NCBI GenBank assembly: GCA_964614095.1
Contig: CAZTJO010000016.1
Span: forward strand, 1 to 47,216
Direction of reading: 5' to 3'
DNA: 47,216 nucleotides
Source of the DNA: CAZWKX01 sp964614095
GTDB taxonomy: Bacteria > Actinomycetota > Acidimicrobiia > Spongiisociales > UBA11373
Notes under the pieces: generated by a model
Databases searched by the model: none
What the model was told of the DNA's origin: nothing
What the model saw: the letters and a program-made list of their open reading frames with translations, nothing else
Program-made: the position numbers and the translations under genes
In this document: positions 14,692 through 26,010 of the stretch, in pieces
Layout of the letters: every line of letters starts with the position of its first letter
Numbering within the stretch: position 1 is the first letter of the stretch

Positions 14692-16449
14692 CTAACGGAC
14701 GATGGCGAGCACCTGGCCGGCGGACACCCGGTCACCGGCCTGCACGCGTAGATCTACGATCTCGCCCGCCGCTGGCGAACGCACCTCGTTTTCCATCTTC
14801 ATGGCTTCGAGGATGAAGAGCGGGGCATCTTTCTCGACGGATTCTCCGGCGCGATGGTGGACTTTGACGATGGTTCCCTGCATGGGAGCCACAACGACTC
14901 CTTCAGCGCCGGAGGCGCCCAGGGTCTGTGACAGTTTGGGTGGACGACGCCGCGGTGGGGGCCTGCGGCCCGCCTGGGACGGTGCCGGGACCTCCGGCGC
15001 CCAGAGCCGGACCGTGTAGCGGCGCCCTCCCACCTCCACGGTCATGGTGCGCTCGGCCTGCTCCTCATCTCCGGGAAGCCGCGCCGACGGCGGATGTTTG
15101 ATAGAGGTGAGGTCGAGATCCTCTGCCACCGTCTTGGTGTGGTGGGTTCCCGCGATGAACGCCGGGGCATCGATGGCGATGCGGTGGAAGGGGATCGTCG
15201 TGGGAACGCCGGAGATCTCGAACTCGTCGAGGGCCCGGCGAGCTCGTGAGATGGCCTCTTTACGATCGCGGCCCCAGACCACGAGCTTGGCGATGAGGTT
15301 GTCGTAGTACTGGCTGATCGATGACCCGGCCCGGTAGCCGCTGTCGACTCGCACGCCGTGGCCGCCCGGCTCGCGATAGGTGACGATCGTTCCCGGCGTG
15401 GGCAGGAAGTCCTGGGCGGGGTCTTCGGCGTTGATGCGGAATTCGATGGCATGCCCGCGACGCTGAACCACGTCGAGGGCCAGCTCTTTCCCGGCGGCGA
15501 TACGCAGCTGCTCTTGTACGAGATCGACGCCGGTGACTGCCTCAGTGATCGTGTGCTCGACCTGCAGGCGGGTGTTCATCTCGAGAAAGTAGAAGTTGCC
15601 TTCGCCGTCGACGAGGAACTCGACGGTGCCGGCGTTGGTGTATCCGGCGGCTTTGGCCACGGACAGCGCCGCCTTGCCCAAGGCCTTGCGGAGGCGTTCC
15701 CCTACGGCCGGCGACGGGGTCTCCTCGATGAGTTTCTGGTGGCGGCGCTGCAGCGAGCAATCCCGCTCGCCGAGGAACACGGCGTTTCCGTGCTCGTCGC
15801 AGATGATCTGCGCCTCGATGTGCCGGGGACGCTCCAGGTAGCGCTCGATGTAGACCTCGGGATTGGCGAAGTAGGCGTCGGCCTCGCGGCAGGCCGATTC
15901 AAAGGCATCTTCGACCTCGTCGGGCCCTTGCACCACTCGCAGCCCTCTGCCTCCACCGCCGTGAGCCGCCTTGATGACGATCGGAAAGCCGTATGTTTGA
16001 ACTACCGCTCTCACGTCGTCGACACTGCGGGTCGGTTCCAGAGTGCCGGGCACACCGGGGACCCCGGCGTTCTCGGCGGCGCGTCGTGAGGCGATCTTGT
16101 CGCCCATGACGGCGATGGCTTCCGGGGGAGGCCCCACCCAGATGATGCCGCTCTCGCCGACGCGCCGGGCAAAATCGGCGTTCTCGGCGAGGAATCCGTA
16201 GCCGGGGTGGATGGCTGCAGCCCTGGATTCTCTGGCCACGTCAAGAATGGCGTCGATATTCAGGTAGGACTCGGCGGCCGGGGCGGGGCCGATGCTCCAC
16301 GCCTCATCGGCGATTTCCACGTGGAAGGAATCGCGATCGAGCTCGGAGTAGACGGAGATGGCCCTCATCCCCATCTCACGCACGGCGCGGATCACCCGGA
16401 CTGCAATCTCGCCGCGGTTGGCCACCAGCACCGAATCCATGATCGGCAT
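14692..16449 (-). CDS. accA3: Acyl-CoA carboxylase alpha subunit (biotin carboxylase plus BCCP)
   Basis: 585 residues. Biotin carboxylase domains span about 1-445: SVLVANRGEIAVRVIRA, the ATP-grasp glycine loop KAAHGGGGRGLRVV, and EMNTRLQVEHTITE. A linker leads to the biotinyl domain ending in LEAMKMENEV, with biotinyl Lys551. Such alpha subunits in actinobacteria serve acetyl- and propionyl-CoA carboxylases, making malonyl- or methylmalonyl-CoA. Its stop is close to the convergent side of cydA. It starts one base after the beta subunit stop, so the two are co-transcribed. The gene symbol follows the mycobacterial homologue. Confidence 0.9.
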   Translation of the reverse strand: MPIMDSVLVANRGEIAVRVIRAVREMGMRAISVYSELDRDSFHVEIADEAWSIGPAPAAESYLNIDAILDVARESRAAAIHPGYGFLAENADFARRVGESGIIWVGPPPEAIAVMGDKIASRRAAENAGVPGVPGTLEPTRSVDDVRAVVQTYGFPIVIKAAHGGGGRGLRVVQGPDEVEDAFESACREADAYFANPEVYIERYLERPRHIEAQIICDEHGNAVFLGERDCSLQRRHQKLIEETPSPAVGERLRKALGKAALSVAKAAGYTNAGTVEFLVDGEGNFYFLEMNTRLQVEHTITEAVTGVDLVQEQLRIAAGKELALDVVQRRGHAIEFRINAEDPAQDFLPTPGTIVTYREPGGHGVRVDSGYRAGSSISQYYDNLIAKLVVWGRDRKEAISRARRALDEFEISGVPTTIPFHRIAIDAPAFIAGTHHTKTVAEDLDLTSIKHPPSARLPGDEEQAERTMTVEVGGRRYTVRLWAPEVPAPSQAGRRPPPRRRPPKLSQTLGASGAEGVVVAPMQGTIVKVHHRAGESVEKDAPLFILEAMKMENEVRSPAAGEIVDLRVQAGDRVSAGQVLAIVR

Positions 16450-16450
16450 G

Positions 16451-18001
16451 CTAGAGAGGGATGTTGCCGTGCTTCTTGGGAGGCAGGCTGTTCCGCTTGG
16501 TGCGCAACATCTCGAGCGCCTGGATCAGGCGGGGCCTCGTCTCCCTGGGCTCGATGACCTCGTCGACGAGCCCGCGTTCTGCCGCCACGTAGGGATTGCC
16601 GAATCGCTCCTCATAATCCCCGATGAGTTGGTTTCGCCGTGTCTCGCCGTCTTCGGCTTCGGAAAGCTCCCGGCGGTGGATGATGTTCACTGCTCCTTGC
16701 GCCCCCATGACGGCGATCTCTGCAGTCGGCCAGGCGAAGACCATGTCGGCTCCCACAGATCGAGAATTCATGACGACGTAGGCGCCGCCGTACGCCTTGC
16801 GGGTGATCACCGTGATGCGGGGCACGGTGGCTTCACAGTAGGCGTAGAGGAGTTTGGCGCCGTGGCGGATGATCCCGCCGTGCTCCTGATCGACGCCGGG
16901 AAGAAATCCGGGCACGTCCACGAAGCTGACGACGGGGATGTTGAAAGCATCGCAGAACCGAACGAACCGGGCACCCTTCACCGCGGCGTCGATGTCGAGA
17001 CAGCCGGCGAGCACCGCCGGGTTGTTCCCTACGACACCTACCGAGTAGCCGTCGATACGGGCAAAACCGACGACGATGTTCCGGGCGAAGTGTTGGTGAA
17101 CCTCATGGAACTCCGCATCGTCCACGACTAGCTCGATGACCGTGCGCATGTCGTACGGCTGATTGGGCGAATCGGGAACGATGGAGGTCAGAGCATCTTC
17201 GATACGTTCAGAGCTGTCGCTGGGGGTGAAGAAGGGGGGTGCTTCCATGTTGTTCTGGGGAAGGAACGACAGTAGGTAGCGGATCTCCTCGAGGGCATGG
17301 CGCTCGTCGGCGCCGACAAAGTGGGTGACGCCCGAGATGCTGGCATGACTCTGGGCCCCACCTAGGGTGTCGAAGCTGACGTCCTCTCCGGTGACGGCCT
17401 TGATCACATCGGGCCCGGTGATGAACAGGTGGCTGAATCCATTCACCTGGTAGACGAAATCGGTGATCGCCGGCGAGTAAACGGCTCCGCCGGCACAGGG
17501 GCCCATAATGACCGAGATCTGCGGAATGACCCCCGATGCCCGTACGTTGCGGGCGAAGATCTTGCCGTAGCCGTCGAGGGCGACGACACCCTCCTGGATG
17601 CGGGCTCCGCCGGAATCCTTGAGGCCGATCAGAGGAGCGCCGGTATCCATGGCGAGATCCATGACCTTGCAGATTTTGTCAGCGACCACCTCGCCCAGGC
17701 TGCCTCCGAACACGGTGAAGTCCTCGGCAAACACGAAGACGGCGCGCCCGTCGACGTTGCCCCAGCCGGTGACGACGGCGTCGCCGGAAGGCCGCTGCTC
17801 CTCGATGCCGAAGCCGTGTGCCTGGTGGCGCACCATCATGTCGATCTCAACAAACGAGCCCTTGTCGAGGAAGGCGTTGATGCGTTCCCGCGCCGTCAAC
17901 TTCCCTGCCTCATGCTGCTTGTCGACGGCGCGCCGACTCCCGGCGTGCTCCGCTTCCTGACGGAGCCGCCGCAGGTGTTCGATGCGTTTCTCGGTGCTCA
18001 G
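16451..18001 (-). CDS. pccB: Acyl-CoA (propionyl-CoA) carboxylase beta subunit
   Basis: A 516-residue carboxyltransferase with the N- and C-terminal crotonase-like domains. Markers are FVEIDMMVRHQAHGFG, GLKDSGGARIQEGV, IMGPCAGGAVYSPAITDF and, in the C-half, DVPGFLPGVDQEHGGIIRHG and RKAYGGAYVVMNSR. It transfers CO2 from biotin on the alpha subunit to propionyl- or acetyl-CoA. The family's N-terminus (STEKRIEHLRRLRQEAE) is preceded by CTG at 18001, after a GGGGG stretch; the next in-frame ATG upstream (18082) lies inside the divergent birA gene. A CUG start is therefore my best guess. Divergent from birA with a 54-bp shared promoter gap. Confidence 0.9.
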   Translation of the reverse strand: MSTEKRIEHLRRLRQEAEHAGSRRAVDKQHEAGKLTARERINAFLDKGSFVEIDMMVRHQAHGFGIEEQRPSGDAVVTGWGNVDGRAVFVFAEDFTVFGGSLGEVVADKICKVMDLAMDTGAPLIGLKDSGGARIQEGVVALDGYGKIFARNVRASGVIPQISVIMGPCAGGAVYSPAITDFVYQVNGFSHLFITGPDVIKAVTGEDVSFDTLGGAQSHASISGVTHFVGADERHALEEIRYLLSFLPQNNMEAPPFFTPSDSSERIEDALTSIVPDSPNQPYDMRTVIELVVDDAEFHEVHQHFARNIVVGFARIDGYSVGVVGNNPAVLAGCLDIDAAVKGARFVRFCDAFNIPVVSFVDVPGFLPGVDQEHGGIIRHGAKLLYAYCEATVPRITVITRKAYGGAYVVMNSRSVGADMVFAWPTAEIAVMGAQGAVNIIHRRELSEAEDGETRRNQLIGDYEERFGNPYVAAERGLVDEVIEPRETRPRLIQALEMLRTKRNSLPPKKHGNIPL

Positions 18002-18055
18002 AGGGCCCCCGGGTAAGCTCGATCGGCACCTACTTCGACTCGCCGGGACGGGCGA

Positions 18056-18730
18056 ATGGATACACCCCTCGCCAGAATCCATCTCGAGACGGCGGACTCG
18101 ACTCAAGACGAGGCGAGATCCCGTTTTGGGGGCACGCCCTTGTTGGTGACCACCGATGCCCAGACCGCGGGCCGGGGACGCTTGGGGCGCAGCTGGGTAC
18201 CGGCGCCGCGCGCAGTGGCAGCCTCTCTTGCCTTTCAGCCCGGCTGGCCGTCGGAACTGTGGCCGCGGTTCACCCTCATTGCTGGGCTCGCCGCAGCCGA
18301 GGTGGCCGGTGGTGATGTGGGGCTCAAGTGGCCGAATGATCTGGTGATGGGAGAGGAGAAGGTGGGTGGCCTGCTCGCCGAGAGCGACGGAAGCCTCCTG
18401 GTCGTAGGTCTTGGGCTGAATCTGTTCTGGCCCGATCCTCCCTCCGGCATGGCAGCCCTCCACAGGACCGATCCGGGCTCGGCACGGGCCGGTACAATGG
18501 CAGAGGACTGGGCTCGGGGTCTGCTCGTTCGCCTCTCCAGAGGGCCCGATGATTGGGGAAGAGCCGAGTACGTCGATCGTTGCGCCACCTTGGGACGCGA
18601 CATTGTGTGGGAGCCGGAAGGCCGTGGTTGCGCCGTCGATATCTCCGCCGATGGGGCACTCGAGGTGGACACGAGAGAGGGCAGGGTGGTGCTGCGAGCC
18701 GGAGAGGTACGGGCGGTTCGGACCTGTTGA
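18056..18730 (+). CDS. birA: Biotin--[acetyl-CoA-carboxylase] ligase
   Basis: A 224-residue group I BirA without the N-terminal DNA-binding domain, so it should be an enzyme only and not a repressor. It shows AQTAGRGRLGRSWVPAP, the biotinoyl-AMP loop, then GLKWPNDLVMGEEKVGGLL and a small C-terminal SH3-like domain. It would biotinylate Lys551 of the divergent alpha subunit. GGGACGGG precedes the ATG. The 139 bases that follow hold no gene. Confidence 0.9.
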   Translation: MDTPLARIHLETADSTQDEARSRFGGTPLLVTTDAQTAGRGRLGRSWVPAPRAVAASLAFQPGWPSELWPRFTLIAGLAAAEVAGGDVGLKWPNDLVMGEEKVGGLLAESDGSLLVVGLGLNLFWPDPPSGMAALHRTDPGSARAGTMAEDWARGLLVRLSRGPDDWGRAEYVDRCATLGRDIVWEPEGRGCAVDISADGALEVDTREGRVVLRAGEVRAVRTC

Positions 18731-18824
18731 GCGCGGGCTGGGCAGCCGTGTAGCGGCGGCCCCGGAAGGTAGGAAGCCTGGGAACCGGCTGTGGGCTGCT
18801 TCGTTCTCCGGGGCGTGACGCTGC

Positions 18825-18830
18825 TATAAA
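18825..18830 (+). promoter_or_regulatory. Possible -10 element for the LCP gene
   Basis: TATAAA, followed by T, lies 39 bases upstream of the LCP start, an unusually A/T-rich hexamer for this window. The -35 region at the right spacing (CGTTCT) is poor, so support is modest. Confidence 0.35.
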
Positions 18831-18869
18831 TCTCGGCAGGAGTGTTTGCTCCACATCCCAAGGATCCTG

Positions 18870-20159
18870 ATGTCGTTGCCTGTCGTCCCGGAATCGGATG
18901 TTGCCCCAAGGCGGTGGCCAAAGCGCGCTCTCATCGTTTTTCTGGTCGTCGCCAACCTCGGGATCTTCGGGGGCCTGGCCTTGGTGTGGCTGGCCGCACA
19001 CCAGGTCGCTTCATCGGTGCCGACGATCCCGGCGGCGGGATTGGGCCTCACCGAGGCTCCGCGGTCGCTCGACCAGCCGCGGACCTTCCTCATCGTCGGT
19101 AGCGACAGCCGTGAGGACCTGCCCGAGGAGCTCAGCGGTTTCGGCCAGTACGAGGGGCAACGCGCCGACGTGATCATGCTGGTCCAGGTTGTCCCCGACC
19201 GCGGCGCGGTTCAGATTCTGAGCATTCCACGGGACCTGAGAATTGAGGTGGGGGGAGGGGTCGCCAAGATCAACGGGACTTTCGACGACGGCGCCGCGGC
19301 CATCATCGAAGCGGTCGCCTCGGCGACCGGGCTTCCCATCCATCACTACATACAGGTCGATTTTGCCGGCTTTGCCGGCATCGTCGATGCGGTGGGTGGG
19401 ATCGAAATCGATTTTCCCTATCCGGCTCAGGATCTGAAGTCCAAACTCGATGTGGCCGCCGGTCGCCAGGTTCTCGACGGAGCGATGGCCTTGGCCCTGG
19501 CTCGTTCTCGCAACTACCAGGAATTCCGTGATTCGCAGTGGGTCTACGTGGACGCCAGCGACATCGGTCGGACCGGCCGGCAGCAGCAGGTGCTGACCGC
19601 CCTGCTGACTCAGATCGATCGTCCCGCCTCGGTCGGCGGCTTCGCGAACCTGGTGGAGAGCCTGGGCGGCTTTGTCACCACCGACGGCTCGCTCACCGAA
19701 GACGACATCATCCAGCTTGCCTGGCAGATGCGCTCGGTGTCGGCCGGCGACATCGACGCCGCGACGGCTCCGGTGGAGGGTCTGGAAGAGGGCGGCATCT
19801 CATACGTTGTCTTCAGGAAGCCCGAGGTGTATCTGGTACTGGGCGCATTCCGCATCGGCGAGCCCTTCGCCAGCGCCGATATCGGCAGCGCCCGTATCGA
19901 GGTGCAGAACGGGAACGGAGTCGACGGGTCTGCCGCGGCCATGGCGGATGGCCTCCGGGCAGGCGGCTGGGATGTGGTCAACGTCACCAACGCCGCCAGG
20001 CTCGACTACGAGGCGACGGTGATCATCGCCCCCGCCGGCTCTCGAGTCCTCGCCGAGGGGATCGCTGTCTACCTCGGCATGGGCCGCGCCGAGGAGGGTT
20101 TGGTCCCCACGGAGGCCGATGTTGTGGTTATCGTCGGTTCCGATGCCGTCGATGGCTGA
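18870..20159 (+). CDS. LytR-CpsA-Psr (LCP) family glycopolymer ligase with LytR_C domain
   Basis: 429 residues. A cytoplasmic N-tail, one membrane helix (ALIVFLVVANLGIFGGLALVW), the extracytoplasmic LCP domain (RTFLIVGSDSRED, ADVIMLVQV, ILSIPRDLRIEV, INGTFDDG, GGIEIDFPYPAQD, ALALARSRN) and a C-terminal LytR_C domain (IEVQNGNGV onward). LCP enzymes move glycopolymers from a polyprenyl-phosphate carrier to peptidoglycan; in mycobacteria they attach arabinogalactan. The Asp and Arg residues that bind the lipid pyrophosphate are present. ATG 18870 has AAGGA upstream and is preferred to TTG 18846. It heads a run of overlapping sugar-nucleotide genes. Confidence 0.9.
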   Translation: MSLPVVPESDVAPRRWPKRALIVFLVVANLGIFGGLALVWLAAHQVASSVPTIPAAGLGLTEAPRSLDQPRTFLIVGSDSREDLPEELSGFGQYEGQRADVIMLVQVVPDRGAVQILSIPRDLRIEVGGGVAKINGTFDDGAAAIIEAVASATGLPIHHYIQVDFAGFAGIVDAVGGIEIDFPYPAQDLKSKLDVAAGRQVLDGAMALALARSRNYQEFRDSQWVYVDASDIGRTGRQQQVLTALLTQIDRPASVGGFANLVESLGGFVTTDGSLTEDDIIQLAWQMRSVSAGDIDAATAPVEGLEEGGISYVVFRKPEVYLVLGAFRIGEPFASADIGSARIEVQNGNGVDGSAAAMADGLRAGGWDVVNVTNAARLDYEATVIIAPAGSRVLAEGIAVYLGMGRAEEGLVPTEADVVVIVGSDAVDG

Positions 20160-20316
20160 CCCCGTTCGGACTGAAGCCCAGCTGGTTGTTGCCGTGGCGG
20201 GTGCCGGGATGGCAGAGGTCACTTCGGCGATGAGGGGAGCCGTCATTCTCGACTTCCACAGCATTCTCCGTCCGGAGACGGTGGCTGCAGCAGGCCTGTA
20301 CCGGGGTCTGGGCTGA
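20153..20316 (+). CDS. 54-aa protein resembling the C-terminal end of a nucleotide-sugar dehydrogenase
   Basis: MADPVRTEAQLVVAVAGAGM, then AEVTSAMRGAVILDFHSILR and PETVAAAGLYRGLG. The last half follows the usual end of UDP-glucose dehydrogenases, in which a strand ending in V-x-D-G-R-N-V precedes a helix and a closing Y-x-G-I-G. Here the DGRN is DFHS, so NAD or substrate contacts are not kept. It overlaps the LCP gene by seven bases and the next gene at TGATG, so it is held in a tight operon. It may be a decayed remnant of an ancestral dehydrogenase gene that persists to keep coupling, or a small protein with a new role. The resemblance is weak. Confidence 0.4.
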
Positions 20317-21371
20317 TGAAGCCGCGGCAGGCGGTGCTGCTTGCTGGAGGGCGGGGAACTCGCATGTGGCCCCTCACCGACACCATGCCCAAGGCTCTGC
20401 TGCCGGTCGGCGGCCTGGAGTTTGTCGAGTATGAACTGCGGCAGCTGGTAGAGGTGGGAGTTGAGCAGGTGTTCGTCACCGTAGGCCGTGCCCACCAGGA
20501 GGAGTGGGAGCACCATGTGTCGCAGCGCGCAGGTGCCCCGGAAGTCCATCTCTGTCTTGAGGACGAGCCACTCGACACGGCGGGGCCGGTGGTGGCGATT
20601 CTCGGCCGGCTCGACGACACGTTTTTTGTTCTCAACGGTGACATAATCCTCGACACTGATCTGGCTGCCGTCTTGTCCCAGGCTCCGCCCGATGCAGCGG
20701 GGACTCTGGCTTTGATCCGACTCGATGATCCAAGCGCCTATGGGGTTGTTGTTGTCGGCAATAGCGGCCGCATCGAGCGGTTTGTCGAGAAGCCGCCGCC
20801 GGGCACCGAGCCGGCGAACACGGTGAGTGCCGGCATCTACCTCCTGCATAGAGATGCTTTTGCCGGCCGCAAACCAGGGCCTCTCTCGTTCGAGAGGGTG
20901 GTGTTCCCATCGCTGGTCGACCAAGGCCTGCTGGCCGGAGCGACCATAGATGGGACCTGGCTCGATATCGGGACTCCGGAGCTGTACTTGGCGTGTAACA
21001 CGTCTGTTTTTGGAGGCGTCACCCGGCTGTATCGACCCCACAAACCGCACGTGGCCGGCGTCGGCGCCTCGGTGCTGGGCCGCACCGAGGGTCTGTGGTC
21101 CTGGATCGGCGCCGGATGCTCGGTTGATGCCGGTGCCGTTGTTGCCGAATCGGTGATCCTGCCCGGGGCGAAGATCGGCGCCGCCGCGGTCATCCGCCAC
21201 GCGGTCATCGGGTGGGACGCTGAGATCGGCGAGAATGCGGTTGTCTCCGGGGCCACACTGGTTGGCGCCGGGGCCCGAGTCGGGGCCGGCTGTGAGCTCG
21301 ATGGTGGGGCGCGGGTAGCTCCCGGGTCGACGTTTGCGCCGGGATCGATCACGTTTTCGCCGCCGAAGTGA
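20316..21371 (+). CDS. Sugar-1-phosphate nucleotidyltransferase (NDP-sugar pyrophosphorylase)
   Basis: 351 residues. The nucleotidyltransferase signature LLAGGRGTRMWPLTDTMPKA lies at residues 8-27, with FVLNGDIILDTDL (metal Asp) and VEKPPPGTEPANTVSAGIYL. After residue 240 comes a hexapeptide left-handed beta helix (IGAGCSVDAGAVVAESVI and so on). This architecture fits mannose-1-phosphate guanylyltransferase or glucose-1-phosphate thymidylyl/uridylyltransferase; substrate cannot be chosen from sequence. With the phosphomannomutase at 36230 a GDP-mannose route is plausible. Start overlaps the previous stop (TGATG). Confidence 0.85.
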   Translation: MKPRQAVLLAGGRGTRMWPLTDTMPKALLPVGGLEFVEYELRQLVEVGVEQVFVTVGRAHQEEWEHHVSQRAGAPEVHLCLEDEPLDTAGPVVAILGRLDDTFFVLNGDIILDTDLAAVLSQAPPDAAGTLALIRLDDPSAYGVVVVGNSGRIERFVEKPPPGTEPANTVSAGIYLLHRDAFAGRKPGPLSFERVVFPSLVDQGLLAGATIDGTWLDIGTPELYLACNTSVFGGVTRLYRPHKPHVAGVGASVLGRTEGLWSWIGAGCSVDAGAVVAESVILPGAKIGAAAVIRHAVIGWDAEIGENAVVSGATLVGAGARVGAGCELDGGARVAPGSTFAPGSITFSPPK

Positions 21372-21381
21372 GGAGCGCCAG

Positions 21382-22329
21382 ATGACCCGCCGAGCGATCG
21401 TCACCGGAGGGGCCGGGTTCATCGGCAGCCATCTGGTCGATCTGCTCGTCGACCGCGACTGGCAAGTCCTCGTTGTCGATGATCTTTCTTCGGGGCTGAT
21501 GGAACACATCAGCGCCGCACGTCGGCGGGGGAACGTCGCCGTGCACGTCATGGACGTGCGGGCCCGTGAGTTTGCCGAGGTGGCCGTTCGCTTCGATCCG
21601 GAGATCATCTTCCATCTGGCGGCTCAGTCCAAGGTCCGTCCGTCGGTGCAGGACCCGATCCGTGACGCAGACATCAATGTGCTGGGTACGATCAACGTGC
21701 TCGAAGCGGCACGGGCGGCCCGTGCCCGTCGTGTCGTCTTTGCCTCGTCCGGCGGTGCCATCTACGGCGGCAAGGCCCGGCTGCCGGCGAGCGAACGCTC
21801 GACGATGAAGCCGGAATCGCCCTACGGGATCTCAAAAAAGATCGTTGCCGACTACTTCCGCTGGTTCCGTGAGACTTACGGCGTGGAGTACGTGCTGCTT
21901 GCCCTCGCCAATGTGTACGGGCCGCGGCAGGATCCCGGCCTCGAAGGCGGAGTAACGGCCATCTTTGCGAGAACCATGCTGGGAAACGAGCGCCCGGTCA
22001 TCTTCGGAGACGGCAGCCAGACCCGGGATTACGTCTACGTCGAAGACGTTGTTGATGCTTTCTGGAGGGCCGTCGATGCCGGTGAGGGCCTCCTGCTCAA
22101 TATCGGGAGTGGTCAGGAGACTTCGGTGCTCGATCTCTACGATTTGCTGGCCCGCATCACCGACTTCGGCACAAGGCCGCAATTTGAGGCACCAAAACCC
22201 GGCGATGTGGCGCGGTCGGTGGTCAACCCAGAGAAGGCGCGCACGGTGCTCGGCTGGGAAGCCTGGACTTCGCTTGAGGCAGGCTTGCGCAGGACGGTGG
22301 AGTGGTACCGAAGAAGCCTGGATTCCTGA
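21382..22329 (+). CDS. NAD-dependent sugar epimerase/dehydratase (GalE-like SDR)
   Basis: A 315-residue extended short-chain dehydrogenase. TGGAGFIGSHLVD binds NAD, FASSGGAIYG holds the Ser/Thr region, and YGISKK provides the Tyr-Lys pair; QTRDYVYVEDVVDA marks the C-terminal substrate domain. It acts on a nucleotide sugar in the cytoplasm, probably a UDP-glucose-type 4-epimerisation. ATG 21382 has GAGGAG upstream, 10 bases after the previous stop; the longer frame is rejected. The gene ends 48 bases before the convergent sensor kinase; a bulged hairpin (22345-22366) lies between. Confidence 0.88.
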   Translation: MTRRAIVTGGAGFIGSHLVDLLVDRDWQVLVVDDLSSGLMEHISAARRRGNVAVHVMDVRAREFAEVAVRFDPEIIFHLAAQSKVRPSVQDPIRDADINVLGTINVLEAARAARARRVVFASSGGAIYGGKARLPASERSTMKPESPYGISKKIVADYFRWFRETYGVEYVLLALANVYGPRQDPGLEGGVTAIFARTMLGNERPVIFGDGSQTRDYVYVEDVVDAFWRAVDAGEGLLLNIGSGQETSVLDLYDLLARITDFGTRPQFEAPKPGDVARSVVNPEKARTVLGWEAWTSLEAGLRRTVEWYRRSLDS

Positions 22330-22377
22330 GCGCCGCCCCGGTGTGGGTGATTGGGAAAATCGACCCTGACTGAGTGG

Positions 22378-24786
<2,409 letters not shown>

Positions 24787-25105
24787 CTCAGCAATCTCCT
24801 GAGACCGTCGGGTTGCCGTCTCCGGCGAGGTGCCTACGTGCACGTCGCGCTGCCTTGTGTCGGTCAAGCTCGTTGACTTCTAATCCCATGCGTGTGTTGA
24901 TACGTGCGTTTTCTGTCGACACGCACCGACTCCTTCTGGCGTATCCCGTGGCTGCGCCGTCCGCCATTGGCTGCAGGACGGCATCCATGTTCTCGTTACT
25001 GTCGTCAGTACCCGCCGTCGCCTTGAGCAATTGGCGGGCCAATACTCCGGGTTTTTCCTTGAGGATCCATCATTTTGGGCCATTCTCGCGCCAAAGGAGG
25101 TGAAT
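24787..25105 (-). other. Intergenic leader of the hybrid kinase, possible 84-aa upstream ORF
   Basis: 319 bases without a firm gene. An 84-codon frame (TTG 25042 to TGA 24788) ends one base before the kinase ATG, which is the spacing of coupled genes. Its third positions are less G/C-rich than neighbouring genes and the product (MARQLLKATAGTDDSNENM at its start) matches nothing I know. It may be only the leader. Near 25094 a short imperfect palindrome around GAATTC closes the glycosylase gene. Confidence 0.25.
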
Positions 25106-25993
25106 TCACTCCTCGAGGTTTTCCAGTGATCGAGGCCAGTCGTCTTTGAGAAGGCGGCTCAACCCTCGATCAGCGAAGATTCTGCCGCCGGTTTGGCATC
25201 CAGGGCAGTAGTTGGTCTCGGTGTCGGCATAGCGGATTCGCTGCACCGGTGCGCCGCATTCGGGACACGGCCGGCCGAATTTGCCGTGCACCGCCATCTC
25301 GGGGTGGAAGGCGGTCATCTTCTCAGGGAAGCCGTTCCCGACCTCGGTCCGGAGCCGACTGGTCCATTCCGTGAGAACTTGGCATACGGCGGTATGTAGG
25401 CGCTTCAGTTCGGTGTCACCGAGTGAACTCGTCCGTGCCAGGGGGCTGAGCCGGGCACGGTGGAGGATTTCGTCAGCGTAGGCGGCACCGATCCCGGAAA
25501 CGAGGCGCGGATCGGTGAGGGCGCGCTTCAGGGTGTGCGGCTCCGAGGTGAGAGCGGCGGCGAAGCCCGCCGCCGAATCCTCCATCGGCTCGATGCCGCC
25601 GCGGCCGAAGGAGACGAGGCGGTCTCTGCCCCGGACCAAGTGGATCGACGCTCTGCGTTTGGTGCTCTCCTCGGTGACGAGGAATGTCTGCTCGGGGAAA
25701 TCGAAAGCGGCGAGCCCGCGCCGGGGAGGGATTGGAGCGTCGGGAGGGCGCCGTCGCAGCCGTCCCGACACCATTAGGTGGATAACGGCGTATATGTCGT
25801 CGGCAAAATCGAGGACGATACGTTTGCCCAGCCGAAATACATCGGTCAACTCCCGGCCGGCGAGCGCTGAAACCGGCGGATCAACGGAACGTAGCACCCA
25901 GGGATTGGCAACACGCAGGCGAGTGAGCCTCTGTCCGCCGGCGAGAGCCATGAGGCGCTCGCAGTAAACGGCGATGTCGGGAAGCTCGGGCAT
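25106..25993 (-). CDS. Fpg/Nei-family DNA glycosylase
   Basis: 295 residues. MPELPDIAVY supplies Pro2 and Glu3, the catalytic N-terminus after Met removal; a helix-two-turn-helix (LVSGIGAAYADEILHRARLS) and a C-terminal zinc finger with CPECGAP and CPGCQTGG follow. The enzyme removes oxidised bases and nicks DNA (AP lyase). The PDIAVY variant of the start and the finger's non-canonical QTGGR end place it in the broader Fpg/Nei clade and not classic MutM (PELPEVE). Lesion preference cannot be told. Only 17 bases separate it from cofE upstream on the same strand, so they may share a transcript. Confidence 0.85.
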   Translation of the reverse strand: MPELPDIAVYCERLMALAGGQRLTRLRVANPWVLRSVDPPVSALAGRELTDVFRLGKRIVLDFADDIYAVIHLMVSGRLRRRPPDAPIPPRRGLAAFDFPEQTFLVTEESTKRRASIHLVRGRDRLVSFGRGGIEPMEDSAAGFAAALTSEPHTLKRALTDPRLVSGIGAAYADEILHRARLSPLARTSSLGDTELKRLHTAVCQVLTEWTSRLRTEVGNGFPEKMTAFHPEMAVHGKFGRPCPECGAPVQRIRYADTETNYCPGCQTGGRIFADRGLSRLLKDDWPRSLENLEE

Positions 25994-26010
25994 GAGACAA
26001 ACGCTACCGG

